Positions 44,084 to 53,018 are shown, counted from the stretch's first letter. The stretch is DNA of 64,000 nucleotides from an uncultured Acetatifactor sp. (GCA_910584865.1 CAJUCE010000027.1:3284-67283); one strand, 5' to 3'. The notes: generated by a model from the letters alone, not told the origin. Translations and numbers: made by a program.

Positions 44084-44767
44084 ATGGAAGGACTTATTTT
44101 TCCAATCATTATGCTGGCCGTCACTCTTTTGGGAGGCGGCCTTTTGCTGATTGTACTGAAACACAGCAAACCGAAATACAAAGGCGGCGGGGAGAGCCTT
44201 GCCATACAGACGGCCCAGGAGTTTATCAATGTCAGGGATATTCGGGACAAATACCTTTACACCACGGACGGGCTGATCCTTACTTTTGTGCGAATCCACT
44301 CCATCAGCATTGACCTGTACAGCAGGGCGGAGAAGAACAGCCTGATCCGCCAGCTGACGGCAGAACTGTCGGATATCCAGTATCCCTTCAAGTTTCTGGC
44401 AGTGAGCCGGCCAGTGGATATCTCTCCGGTCATCACGGATATGCAGTCCATGCTGAAGGAAGCGGATGACAGGAGGAAGGAGCTGCTGCGGCAGGAGATT
44501 TTACAGATGTCCGGCTTTGCTCTGTCCGGGGAGATTGTGGAACGGCAGTTTTATGTTTCTCTCTGGGAGCGGGCGGAGGAAGGAGCAGAGAAAGAACTGT
44601 TAAAGCGGGCGGCGTTGTTTTCGGAGAAGTTTTCCGGGTGCGGCATTCCCTGCGATGTATTGGGTGAGAAAGAGATTGTGCGGCTTTTAAACCTGGTCCA
44701 CAACCCGTCCTATACCCATCTGGAAGATACGGAGTTTTCCGCAGCCATCCCAACTTTAGAGTATTAA
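44084..44767 (+). CDS. VirB4 N-terminal-like membrane protein (TcpF/TraC-type)
   Basis: A 227-residue protein with one N-terminal membrane helix (IIMLAVTLLGGGLLLIVL) and a cytoplasmic part that resembles the N-terminal domain of VirB4/TraC proteins (SLAIQTAQEFINVRDIRDKYLYTTDGLILTFVRI). The ATPase domain is in the next gene. ATG is preceded by AGGAG; an upstream TTG would add ten residues. This split VirB4 layout is seen in Firmicutes ICEs and provides membrane attachment for the ATPase. Confidence 0.75.
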   Translation: MEGLIFPIIMLAVTLLGGGLLLIVLKHSKPKYKGGGESLAIQTAQEFINVRDIRDKYLYTTDGLILTFVRIHSISIDLYSRAEKNSLIRQLTAELSDIQYPFKFLAVSRPVDISPVITDMQSMLKEADDRRKELLRQEILQMSGFALSGEIVERQFYVSLWERAEEGAEKELLKRAALFSEKFSGCGIPCDVLGEKEIVRLLNLVHNPSYTHLEDTEFSAAIPTLEY

Positions 44768-44825
44768 AGGCAGGAGAGAAAACGTCAAAGGAGTGTATTT
44801 ACGAATATAGAGCAGGAGGAACTTT

Positions 44826-46679
44826 ATGCTGAAACGAGAAAATGCGCAGGAGCAGGAAATCAGGAACAATGCCCTGCTGAACGTTATCACCCCGGTAGGG
44901 CTGGGATTTTCCAAGAACAGCCTTGACCTGGGAGAAAATATGGGAAAGGTGTACGGGCTTATCCGCTATCCCCAGAAGGTGGAGGTGGAGTGGCTGTCCC
45001 GTATCACCAATATTCCGTCTACCATCGTATCCATTGGATGGAGGCCGGTGGATAATGCCACTTTGATCAATGCCATTTCCCGGAGCGTGGTGCAGCAGAG
45101 AGGGATGGCGGAGGGAGCCAAAGATCCCTTATCCAGACAGCGGGCGGAAAAGGCTGCCGATGATGGGGAAAAGATTATTATGCAGATTGACCGGGAAGGA
45201 GAGACGGTGGGGCTGATGAGCGTGTCGGTCATGCCCATAGCCAAGGACGAAAAAACTTTCAAAAAAGTGTGCCGCCGTGCGGAGAGCATGGTGAGCGTCA
45301 TGAAGTGCAAAATGCGGGTGATCCCCAACCTGCAGAAAGAGAGCTTCCGTCACATTTCCCCGTCCTTCCCCACCAATGCCAAGATTGAGAGCATCCTGCA
45401 AAAGATTGTACCGATCTCCACTTTTGTAGGCGGCTTTCCTTTTGCCAGCAGCGGGTTCAATGACGGGGAGGGGTACTACTTTGCCCAGGATACCAGTGGC
45501 GGCCTGGTGATCGTGGATACCTGGCGTCGGGGCGGAGACCGCACCAACAGCAACTTTGTCATTATGGGAAATTCCGGTGTGGGGAAATCCACAGCCATCA
45601 AACATATCATTCTGTCCGAGTTTATGAAGGGTACAAAAATCCTTGTAGTAGATCCGGAATCCGAATATAAGGACTTATGCTTCAACCTTAACGGGGACTG
45701 GATTAACGCCGTGGGCGGTTCCGCAGGGGTGATAAATCCCCTGCAGGTACGTCCTTCGCCCCGTGATGACGAGCAGGAGAAGGAGGCAGACCGCCTGTAC
45801 CGGGATGAGGGGTATGGGATGAATGACCTGGCTTTGCATATGAAGAACCTGGAAATTTTTTTTAACCTCTATATCCCGTCCATCACGGATATGCAGCGGG
45901 CGGTGCTGAAAAAATGTCTGATTGAACTGTACCGGAATTTTGGCATTGTCTGGGAAACGGACATTACCCTTTTGGGAGCAGAGGACTTCCCTGTGTTCTC
46001 TGACCTTTATCAGCTGGTACAGAAAAAGGCGGAAGAAGAGACCGACCGCCAGGTGTATGCGGATCTGGCATTACTTCTGTATGATATAGCAGAGGGTTCG
46101 GACAGCTTTATCTGGAATGGGAAGAGCAGCATCAAAGATGGCACAGGCACAGATAACGGCAGCGGTTCCATCATTGTGCTGGACACCAATGCCCTGCAGG
46201 AGACCAGCGACCATATCAAACGGACGCAGTATTTCAATATCCTCACCTGGTGCTGGGAACAGATGAGCCGGAACCGGGAGGAGAGGGTGCTCTTAATCTG
46301 TGATGAGGCGTATCTGATGATTGACCAGAAAGTCCCCCAGTCCCTTGTGTATCTCAGGAATGTGATGAAGCGGGCCAGGAAGTATGAGGGCGCATTGGCT
46401 ATCATTTCCCACAGCATTGTGGACTTCTTAAGCGAGAGCATCAAGCAGTACGGGCAGGCGCTCCTTGATATCCCCTGCTATAAAGTGCTGATGGGGACGG
46501 ATGGCAAGAATCTGAAAGAGACGGCAGACCTTTACGATCTGACAGAAGCGGAGCAGGAACTGTTGCTGGCCAGGAAACGGGGACATGCTCTGTTTATGGT
46601 GGGTGCCAAGAGGCTGCATATCAGCTTCGAGATCCCGGAATACAAGATGCTCTATATGGGCAGGGCAGGAGGGCGGTAA
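44826..46679 (+). CDS. VirB4-like conjugation ATPase
   Basis: A 617-residue ATPase. Walker A GNSGVGKS is at 248-255, Walker B region LLICDEAYLM with Asp493, and RNVMKRARKYEGALAIISHS is the sensor/arginine region. VirB4 energises substrate transport and pilus biogenesis. GGAGG lies upstream of the ATG. The N-terminal domain is on the preceding gene. It is one base from the peptidase gene start, so the three are one operon. Confidence 0.92.
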   Translation: MLKRENAQEQEIRNNALLNVITPVGLGFSKNSLDLGENMGKVYGLIRYPQKVEVEWLSRITNIPSTIVSIGWRPVDNATLINAISRSVVQQRGMAEGAKDPLSRQRAEKAADDGEKIIMQIDREGETVGLMSVSVMPIAKDEKTFKKVCRRAESMVSVMKCKMRVIPNLQKESFRHISPSFPTNAKIESILQKIVPISTFVGGFPFASSGFNDGEGYYFAQDTSGGLVIVDTWRRGGDRTNSNFVIMGNSGVGKSTAIKHIILSEFMKGTKILVVDPESEYKDLCFNLNGDWINAVGGSAGVINPLQVRPSPRDDEQEKEADRLYRDEGYGMNDLALHMKNLEIFFNLYIPSITDMQRAVLKKCLIELYRNFGIVWETDITLLGAEDFPVFSDLYQLVQKKAEEETDRQVYADLALLLYDIAEGSDSFIWNGKSSIKDGTGTDNGSGSIIVLDTNALQETSDHIKRTQYFNILTWCWEQMSRNREERVLLICDEAYLMIDQKVPQSLVYLRNVMKRARKYEGALAIISHSIVDFLSESIKQYGQALLDIPCYKVLMGTDGKNLKETADLYDLTEAEQELLLARKRGHALFMVGAKRLHISFEIPEYKMLYMGRAGGR

Positions 46680-46680
46680 A

Positions 46681-47508
46681 ATGGCAGTTGACCCGGTAAC
46701 GGCAAAGATACTGGCCCAGCTGGCAGTTCAGGCAGCGGCGGATAAGCAGGCGCGGAAGCGTCTGCTTATCGCCATATTGTCGCCTGTGCTGTTTCTGCTG
46801 CTTTTGATAGCTTTTATCGTCCATCTGCTGACAAGTCCCATTTCCATGTTTGTGGAGTGGGCGCTGGGGGACAGTGAGGTTGCGGCTATCGAATCCTTCC
46901 AGCAGGAATACGGATATAACCAGAACATAGGAATCTATGATGCGGATTATGTCAGCGGCAGCGGCCAGTCCTATGAGGGCGTGGTGTTTACGGATGTCGG
47001 CATGGAGGTGATGTATTACAACCAGATGGACGAACGGTGGGCGGATGTGATGTACGGCACGTCCAGCACCATCGGCCAGGGAGGGTGCGGCCCCACATCC
47101 ATGGCGATTGTGACATCCACCCTGACCGGGGAGGCTCATGACCCGGTGGAGTTGGCCCAGTGGTCTGTGGCAAACGGACATCGCTGTGAGGGCAACGGTT
47201 CCTATCACAGCCTGATTCCGGCAGCGGCAACGGCCTACGGTTTGTCCTGTGAGAAGAACTTGGATGCCCAGGGGATCGTGGACGCACTCTCTTCCGGAAA
47301 GCTGGTGGTAGTGATCATGAGCAAAGGCCACTTCACAAGAGGCGGACATTTCATTGTCCTGCGGGGTGTGACCAGTGAGGGGAAGATTCTGGTGGCAGAC
47401 CCGGCAAGCTATGGCAGGAGCGAACAGGAATGGGACTTATCTATCATTATGGACGAATCTAACAAGGCGGCAGGTTCCGGCGGCCCTTACTGGGCAATCG
47501 GTAGATAA
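46681..47508 (+). CDS. Membrane-anchored C39-type cysteine peptidase
   Basis: A 275-residue protein with one membrane helix (residues 28-50) followed by an extracellular papain-like domain. Catalytic Cys136 sits in GQGGCGPTSMAI, His223 in GGHFIVLRG, and Asp240 in VADPASYG. This is the peptidase C39-like family common in Gram-positive ICEs in the position of VirB1/CwlT-type wall hydrolases, though C39 domains can also cut peptides. AGGAGGGCGG lies upstream. It probably opens the cell wall or processes a secreted protein. Confidence 0.83.
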   Translation: MAVDPVTAKILAQLAVQAAADKQARKRLLIAILSPVLFLLLLIAFIVHLLTSPISMFVEWALGDSEVAAIESFQQEYGYNQNIGIYDADYVSGSGQSYEGVVFTDVGMEVMYYNQMDERWADVMYGTSSTIGQGGCGPTSMAIVTSTLTGEAHDPVELAQWSVANGHRCEGNGSYHSLIPAAATAYGLSCEKNLDAQGIVDALSSGKLVVVIMSKGHFTRGGHFIVLRGVTSEGKILVADPASYGRSEQEWDLSIIMDESNKAAGSGGPYWAIGR

Positions 47509-47524
47509 CAGGAGGCAGAAGGAT

Positions 47525-48529
47525 ATGATTTTATATTTATCATCCACCCAGCATACCAATCTGCTGGATTTTACCGGCTTTTATGAGCCGGATAGCGAGA
47601 TGCCCGTTAAGAAGATGGTGGGGAATTTTGTACTGAAACAGTTCGTGGTCTATGATATGCGGAGTTTCGCTCACTTTACGGATGTGGTGCTTGACCGCCC
47701 CGCTTTTGGGGACACGGACGAGGAATTTGCACAGGCTATTGAGGAATTTCTCACCATGTATTCCGCAAGGGTGACGGTAATCTGCGAGGGGCTTACACAG
47801 GCTGACCCGCTGTTCCGGGCGTTGCTTGACAGCGGTGTGGGGAATATCGTGTGTGATACGGAGATTGGGGAGATCCAGCAGGAGATCAGGGAGTGCCTGT
47901 GCGACCAGGGCATGACAAGGTATGCGGCAAAGGAAAGGCCGGCCAGAGCGGGAGGACAGGAGCATTACCGGTTTGACTGTAGGAATGTGGTGGTGGCCGT
48001 GATTGGTTCCCAGTCCAGGATTGGAACTACCACCGTAGCCATGGGACTAAGTGCATGGCTGGCCCGTGTGGGTGCGTCCGTGTGCTATGTGGAGGCCCAT
48101 GCGGGCGGACATCTGGCGGCTCTGGCCCGTGGGTATGAGATGGAGGCAGAAGAGGGCGGCTGGCAGTTTGAAGGGGTACATTACCGGAGTACAGAGCCAC
48201 AGGAGGACGTGAATTTTGTGGTGTACGACCTGGGGAGCAACCTTGCAGAGAAACGGGAATTGCTGGAAAGGGCAGATATTAAATTGCTGGTATGTGGCAC
48301 GAAGCCTTATGAGTTAGGTTTCACCGTCCGCCTGCAGGCATCCCTTGCGGGCATCCATGCGTACCTGCTCTGTCCCTTTGTGGCAGAGGGAATGAAGGAC
48401 GATCTGGCCGAGGCTTTGCAGAACGATTACCACGGAGTGATGTTTTCGGAGTACCAGCCGGAACTGACGGACAGTGACTGTAATGGGAAACAGTATAGGA
48501 ATTTGATTGCAAGATATATCGCGGGTTGA
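47525..48529 (+). CDS. MinD/ParA-like protein with altered P-loop
   Basis: A 334-residue protein. Residues 1-150 are an uncharacterised regulator-like domain. The P-loop-like segment GSQSRIGTTTVAMGL begins at 161 and has Thr at the position of the essential Walker lysine, so it may bind nucleotides weakly or not at all. Downstream are VVYDLGSNLAE and ADIKLLVCGTKPYELG, as in MinD-like proteins. AGGAGGCAGAAGG precedes the ATG. Last gene of the virB4 operon; a role in partner positioning is possible. Confidence 0.72.
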   Translation: MILYLSSTQHTNLLDFTGFYEPDSEMPVKKMVGNFVLKQFVVYDMRSFAHFTDVVLDRPAFGDTDEEFAQAIEEFLTMYSARVTVICEGLTQADPLFRALLDSGVGNIVCDTEIGEIQQEIRECLCDQGMTRYAAKERPARAGGQEHYRFDCRNVVVAVIGSQSRIGTTTVAMGLSAWLARVGASVCYVEAHAGGHLAALARGYEMEAEEGGWQFEGVHYRSTEPQEDVNFVVYDLGSNLAEKRELLERADIKLLVCGTKPYELGFTVRLQASLAGIHAYLLCPFVAEGMKDDLAEALQNDYHGVMFSEYQPELTDSDCNGKQYRNLIARYIAG

Positions 48530-48606
48530 AAAAATGTCAGCGCGTGGTTTTGAGAGGAACGGGGAATCGAAACCAACTGATTTTACTGTAACAGAAAGCA
48601 AAAGGG

Positions 48607-48645
48607 GAGCCATGCAGGGGAAGGAAGATACCGGCATGGCTCTTT
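48607..48645 (+). terminator. Rho-independent terminator
   Basis: GAGCCATGC pairs with GCATGGCTC, followed by TTTC. It closes the virB4 operon. Confidence 0.7.
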
Positions 48646-48684
48646 CATATTGATAGAAGAGATTTCGGGCAGGAGGAATTTGGA

Positions 48685-49386
48685 ATGATGACAAAACAGG
48701 CGGAACTGAAAAAACAGGCATATGCAAGCACGCTGAAAAGCCGTGCATTATCGGTGTTGATCTATCTGATTGACCGCTCCAATAAGGAGCTGACCTGCTT
48801 TCCGGCCATTCCTACTATGGCGGAGCAGCTGCATATTTCGGTCTCTACCGTGAAGCGTGCCCTGCATGAACTGCTGGATGCCGGATATATCAAAAAGGAT
48901 GCCCGTTTCAGGGAGAAGAATAAAGGGCAGACCAGCAACCTGTATACGCTTGTTTTGTTGGAAAGAAAGCCGACACCGGATGGCGGACAGGATTTTGATT
49001 GTGATAAACATGCAGGAATGGAACCGTCTGGAGAGATTGCAAAAACGAAAGAGGATGGAGAAGAACAGGAGATGTGCCAGGTGGAGCATATCAGCTTTGA
49101 TACTATAAAAGAGCAAAACAGAGAAGCTGAAAAACAGCAGGAGAGAAAACAGGATCAGGAGAATAGAGAGTATTGTATAACAATTCCGGAAAGTCAGGGT
49201 AAGGAAGTAAAGAACGCACCTAGCCATAGAGAAGCCCCAGTTTCGTGGCTGGAGAGTAGTTTATATCATTTTGTCAGGGGATTAAAGAATAAAAGAAATA
49301 CTGGTTGTTCTGTATATGAAGAGATATTGTATATGTTTGCTTTCTTTTTATGGACGGGGGAGGGGGCCAGTTTGGTGCCCCCTTAA
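48685..49386 (+). CDS. Winged-helix DNA-binding protein of ICE replication/regulation type
   Basis: A 233-residue protein whose first 90 residues form a winged helix-turn-helix: ALSVLIYLIDRSNKELTCFP, TMAEQLHISVSTVKRALHELLDAGYI. The rest is Glu/Lys-rich and flexible, then a short hydrophobic end. Such proteins are often annotated as helix-turn-helix or replication-initiator-like proteins in clostridial ICEs. GGCAGGAGGAATTTGGA precedes the ATG. The last eight codons run through a GC-rich palindrome, so the C-terminus may be altered. Confidence 0.8.
   Translation: MMTKQAELKKQAYASTLKSRALSVLIYLIDRSNKELTCFPAIPTMAEQLHISVSTVKRALHELLDAGYIKKDARFREKNKGQTSNLYTLVLLERKPTPDGGQDFDCDKHAGMEPSGEIAKTKEDGEEQEMCQVEHISFDTIKEQNREAEKQQERKQDQENREYCITIPESQGKEVKNAPSHREAPVSWLESSLYHFVRGLKNKRNTGCSVYEEILYMFAFFLWTGEGASLVPP
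49362..49382 (+). repeat. GC-rich palindrome at the end of the winged-helix gene
   Basis: GGGGGC (49362-49367) pairs with GCCCCC (49377-49382) and is preceded by another GGGGG run. It overlaps the last codons of the gene and may be a terminator, a replication structure, or a recombination junction. Confidence 0.45.
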
Positions 49387-49646
49387 ACTATTCATTTTAA
49401 CAGATCTGAAACAGCGAAAAAAAGGTAGTATATTTAGAAACCTATATTCTGTGAGAGATAATCAATTATATGTACGGGCATCTTCAAAGGCGGCAGGTAT
49501 AAGGAGTTACAGCAGGAGATAGACAGCCTTGGCATTCAGATTTCCAAGGCGAGGCAGCAAAGGATGGGAAGATGGCATCTGGCATCTGCCCGGTAACTTC
49601 CATAGTGGAGCGAACAGGAGTGGGGGCATAGAGGATATAGAGAACC
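49387..49646 (+). pseudogene. Non-coding stretch with short gene remnants
   Basis: No intact gene. Two short readable pieces are present: one reads IFKGGRYKELQQEIDSLGIQ, then a stop after HLASAR, and one in another frame reads MASGICPVTSIVERTGVGA. Both lack starts and ribosome-binding sites. I read the stretch as decayed genes at the end of the ICE backbone. Confidence 0.4.
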
Positions 49647-49892
49647 TTGCCGTATCTCAATGACCCGTATTTGGAGGCATTAGCCCATAGGATAATCAGA
49701 AAGTTACAGAACATGACCGATAAAGAATTTGAGCGGCTTGCTTTCACCTTTTTTGATGGATTATTGAGGGATGGAAAAAGAGATTTTTGCAAAACTGTTC
49801 CTTCAGCAGTTGAAATGTTGGACAGTATGTTAGAAAATAAGATAATATGTCAAAAGTTTTCTGCGCAGGAAAGGACTTATTATGGAAGATAA
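49647..49892 (+). CDS. Small hypothetical protein
   Basis: Encodes 81 residues, helical and rich in Lys/Glu (LEALAHRIIRKLQNMTDKEFERLAF). There is no obvious ribosome-binding site in front of the ATG, and the frame lies beside gene remnants, so it may itself be a remnant. Its end overlaps the next small gene. Confidence 0.4.
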   Translation: MPYLNDPYLEALAHRIIRKLQNMTDKEFERLAFTFFDGLLRDGKRDFCKTVPSAVEMLDSMLENKIICQKFSAQERTYYGR

Positions 49893-50112
49893 AACATTAT
49901 ATTTTATGCGTAAACTAATTGATGAAGATATCAATGGCTTTGATGATAAGAAATTTGAATCAGAACAAAAATATGCTGCGATGTTTGGCCACAGAGTGCC
50001 AAGAGAGATGTTCCCGCCGGGCATATCCGAGGATGAAATCATGAAAGCTGTAGAAAGCTGTGTTCAAAATCAAAAAGACGAATTGATGAAAATATTGGGT
50101 GTAAAGGAATAG
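49882..50112 (+). CDS. Small hypothetical protein
   Basis: Encodes 76 residues, polar and probably helical (DKTLYFMRKLIDEDINGFDD). AAAGGA lies eight bases before the ATG. It overlaps the preceding gene. No domain or function recognised. Confidence 0.5.
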   Translation: MEDKTLYFMRKLIDEDINGFDDKKFESEQKYAAMFGHRVPREMFPPGISEDEIMKAVESCVQNQKDELMKILGVKE

Positions 50113-50214
50113 GAGGGTAAAACTCCATTTGCGAAACGAACAGAGTCCGTATTACGGTTATTGCATGGATGTTTACCTGTTACCGGAACGGAGCGAACAG
50201 CAAGCGGCAGTTTA

Positions 50215-50243
50215 TTGAACGCTGGCTGGCTTTGTGCTATACT
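50215..50243 (+). promoter_or_regulatory. Predicted sigma-A promoter of the AgrA/AgrC-like operon
   Basis: TTGAAC and TATACT separated by 17 bases, with an extended -10 TG before TATACT. It lies 75 bases upstream of the response-regulator start and is the best promoter match in the window. Confidence 0.65.
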
Positions 50244-50317
50244 TTAGCAGGAACAATTCAGCCGATCAGATACACAGGTATGCTTTGGCCAGCTGTTCAT
50301 GAGGAGGCAACCCCAAA

Positions 50318-51064
50318 ATGATAAACATAGCGATCGTGGACGATAATACAGCATTTTTGCAGGAGATGAAGCAGGATATAGAAGCCTGCAAAGAATTTAC
50401 AGCAGATATGGTCTGTGACACTTATTGCAGCGGCGCCGATTTCCTGCAGGCAGACTGTGGGGCATACCAGCTGGCCATCCTGGACATGCAGATGGCGGGA
50501 ATGGGCGGATATGAGACGGCGCGGAAGCTGAGGGAAAAGAATGAGAATGCCGTGATTGCCTTTGTATCCGGGGTGGTTCTGCCGGAGCCGGAGCATTTCC
50601 GGGTACAGCCCTACCGCTACCTGTTAAAAAGCGCGGACATAGACGAGAGAATGCGGGATATCGGGGAACTTCTGCTGGAAACGAAACGGCGCAGCCGCAG
50701 GGAGATGGCGGAAGTGGCCAGCGACGGGGAGGCACGGCGTGTCCCTGTGGGAAGTATTCTTTACATTGAAAAGACAAAGAGGGGAAGCCGGCTCACTGTA
50801 GAAGCCGGCACTGCGGGGGGCAGGAAGACGCTGCAGAGCAACGAGCGGCTGGAGGATTGGTACGCGCAGCTTTGCACACAGGGCTTTGAGTACGCCCACA
50901 CCAGCTATATCGTGAATCTGAGAGCCGTCACAAAAATCATGCAGAACGAGCTGACCATGAGCAATGGGGACAGGCTGGGGATCAGCAGGACCTGCAGCAA
51001 AAAATTCCACCAGAGCTTTTCCATGTATTTCCATAAAAAGTATAAGAGAGGGGCGGAGGAATGA
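50318..51064 (+). CDS. LytTR-type response regulator (AgrA-like)
   Basis: A 248-residue regulator. The receiver domain has IAIVDDN at the N-terminus and phospho-acceptor Asp56 in LAILDMQM. A C-terminal LytTR DNA-binding domain includes VPVGSILYIEKTKRGSRLTV and GFEYAHTSYIVNLRAVTKI. LytTR regulators bind pairs of short direct repeats. GAGGAGG lies upstream of the ATG. The stop overlaps the kinase start by four bases. Confidence 0.92.
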   Translation: MINIAIVDDNTAFLQEMKQDIEACKEFTADMVCDTYCSGADFLQADCGAYQLAILDMQMAGMGGYETARKLREKNENAVIAFVSGVVLPEPEHFRVQPYRYLLKSADIDERMRDIGELLLETKRRSRREMAEVASDGEARRVPVGSILYIEKTKRGSRLTVEAGTAGGRKTLQSNERLEDWYAQLCTQGFEYAHTSYIVNLRAVTKIMQNELTMSNGDRLGISRTCSKKFHQSFSMYFHKKYKRGAEE

Positions 51065-52413
51065 TGGAGGCTGTCATGAGCGTTATATTGAAATTCGGCG
51101 GCACTCTGTTTGTGCATCTGGTTTTTTATGATTTTTTCAGGGATCAGCTAAAATTCAGGGTGCGGGACCGGAAGCTGCGTTTTTTGATCCTGCTGTTATG
51201 TGCGGTAGCCCTCAGGCTGGTCAATTCCTTTGACAGCAGGCTGATAAACCTGCTCTTTGGATTGCCGGTTCTGTTGATGCCGGTTCTGCTGATTTTTAAG
51301 GACGACCATAGGAAAGAGGCATTTCTGCTCCTGATCGGCGGGGCGGTAGCGTTGTTCTCAGAGCTTGTAATTGAGCTTTTCTTTGCCCAAATCCCATTCT
51401 GGCAGCTGATCAGGGAAGATCTTCATTATACCTGGGAAGCGGAAAAATATATGATGGGAACCCTTTCTTACATACCGTGTTGGTTTGTGCTGCATGGACT
51501 GAAAATCTGTTTCCTCGGCACACAGTATAAGATGCGGGAGCATTTTCCGCTGTCTTTTGTGATTCTGCCGCTTTCCACGGCGCTGATCTATCTTGGGATT
51601 TCCTTTGGAAATGATGGCGCCGTATGGGCGCAGTACAGTCTGAAATTCGGGCTTTTCATTCTGCCGCTGGCAAACGTGCTGCTTTTTTACACAATCAACA
51701 AACTGTTTTTTGTCAGCGAGAAAAGCAGGGAGCAGCAGCTTGCCAGGCAGCAGGATGCGCTGCAGCAAAGGTACTATAAGCATCTGGAAGAAATCGACCT
51801 GGGGCACAGGCGGTATGCCCACGACCTGAAAAACTGTATGGTTTCCATAGCCGCGCTGGCAGCAGACGGAGGAAACGAGGAGATTTTAAGCCTGCTGGGG
51901 GATATGGAAGTGGAGCTGGACACCCTGACCGGAAAGCGCTATACATCCAGTCCTGTCCTGAATGCCATTCTCTGGGAAAAGTCCGCTCTGGCTGACAGAC
52001 AGGGCGTCCGGATGGATATTACGGCGGAGGAAAATCCCGGATGGGCATGTATCCCGGGGAAGGATCTGATCGTCATGGCAGGCAATCTTCTGGACAATGC
52101 CATTGAGGCGGCAAGGCAGTGCGCCCATGGCAGCGTCCATGCGGCGATGCATGCGCAGGAGCATTTTCTGGTGATGGAGGTGGAAAATACATGTATCAAC
52201 ACACCGGCTGCCAATGGAAAAGTAAAACATATCCTGCCTGCTTCCACGAAGCCGGACGCTGAAAATCATGGTTTTGGAATTGCAAACGTGCGGGATACCG
52301 CGCAAAAATATGGAGGGCTGCTTTATATAGAACAGAACGGGAACCATTTTACCGCGATACTTACCATCGCAAAATCCTGTCTTGCCAGATACAACGGAAC
52401 TGTAGAAAAATAA
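51061..52413 (+). CDS. GHKL sensor histidine kinase (AgrC-like)
   Basis: A 450-residue quorum-sensing-type kinase. About six N-terminal membrane helices extend to residue 215. A coiled linker leads to the phosphorylation site HDLKN at His254, then the GHKL ATPase with GNLLDNAIEAA and HGFGIANVRDTA. In agr systems the signal is a cyclic peptide made by AgrB from AgrD. Neither gene is visible in the window, so the kinase may sense a peptide from elsewhere. Confidence 0.9.
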   Translation: MMEAVMSVILKFGGTLFVHLVFYDFFRDQLKFRVRDRKLRFLILLLCAVALRLVNSFDSRLINLLFGLPVLLMPVLLIFKDDHRKEAFLLLIGGAVALFSELVIELFFAQIPFWQLIREDLHYTWEAEKYMMGTLSYIPCWFVLHGLKICFLGTQYKMREHFPLSFVILPLSTALIYLGISFGNDGAVWAQYSLKFGLFILPLANVLLFYTINKLFFVSEKSREQQLARQQDALQQRYYKHLEEIDLGHRRYAHDLKNCMVSIAALAADGGNEEILSLLGDMEVELDTLTGKRYTSSPVLNAILWEKSALADRQGVRMDITAEENPGWACIPGKDLIVMAGNLLDNAIEAARQCAHGSVHAAMHAQEHFLVMEVENTCINTPAANGKVKHILPASTKPDAENHGFGIANVRDTAQKYGGLLYIEQNGNHFTAILTIAKSCLARYNGTVEK

Positions 52414-52495
52414 CGAAAACAGTTCCGTGGACAGGATGCACAGATATACAGCGGTACGAAATGACACGTGAGATGACAATGATCGCCCCCGAAAT

Positions 52496-52524
52496 GCCGA
52501 TTTTGCCGATTTATGTGCCGATTT
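52496..52524 (+). repeat. Three GCCGATTT direct repeats in front of a promoter
   Basis: GCCGATTT occurs at 52496-52503, 52505-52512 and 52517-52524, with start-to-start spacing of 9 and 12 bases. They end 13 bases upstream of the -35. Closely spaced short direct repeats are the usual form of LytTR sites, and the LytTR regulator gene is adjacent. Confidence 0.5.
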
Positions 52525-52537
52525 GGACGGGGCGCTT

Positions 52538-52565
52538 TTGCGTGGCAGTCTGGCAGTGCTATAAT
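52538..52565 (+). promoter_or_regulatory. Predicted promoter of the PH-like gene
   Basis: TTGCGT and TATAAT separated by 16 bases, with extended -10 TG. It lies 75 bases upstream of the PH-like start and next to the GCCGATTT repeats, so it is probably regulated by them. Confidence 0.6.
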
Positions 52566-52640
52566 CAGACATATAGATGCCCGGAGTCTCAAGGGAGATT
52601 CCGGGCGATTATGATTATGCAGATATGGAGGATTCAGGAA

Positions 52641-53018
52641 ATGAATGAACAAAAGTTGGAAAAGCAGAGGCGGAATCTTGTGGACAGGGGCATATTATCG
52701 CCGGATGAAAAACTATATGGCAGCAGCACGATCAATTATACGGAGAAGCTGGTCGGAAGAATCGAAACATGGAAGCGGGGCGGCGTGGCAATCTTTACGG
52801 ACCGGCAGATCATTCTCACCAAGGGATTTTCATGCGAATACATCCATATTCCTTACAGCTGTATTAAGGAACTGGGAAAATGCAATCAGGGATTTTTTCC
52901 GATAGGGATGGTGATTACCTATGAAAACAGGGAAAGCGGGGAAATCGTGACAGAAAAGATCTCGCTGGGGAAAAGAAAGAAATGGCTGCAGATCATATCG
53001 GAAAAAACAGGATTATAG
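52641..53018 (+). CDS. PH/GRAM-like domain protein
   Basis: A 125-residue protein with a beta-rich core (EKLVGRIETWKRGGVAIFTDRQIILTKGFSCEYIHIPYSCI) that resembles the bacterial PH/GRAM-like fold. It has no membrane segment. GGAGG lies about ten bases before the ATG; longer starts lack support. The repeat-containing promoter suggests control by the adjacent response regulator. It may act in sensing or relaying a membrane signal; function unknown. Confidence 0.65.
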   Translation: MNEQKLEKQRRNLVDRGILSPDEKLYGSSTINYTEKLVGRIETWKRGGVAIFTDRQIILTKGFSCEYIHIPYSCIKELGKCNQGFFPIGMVITYENRESGEIVTEKISLGKRKKWLQIISEKTGL

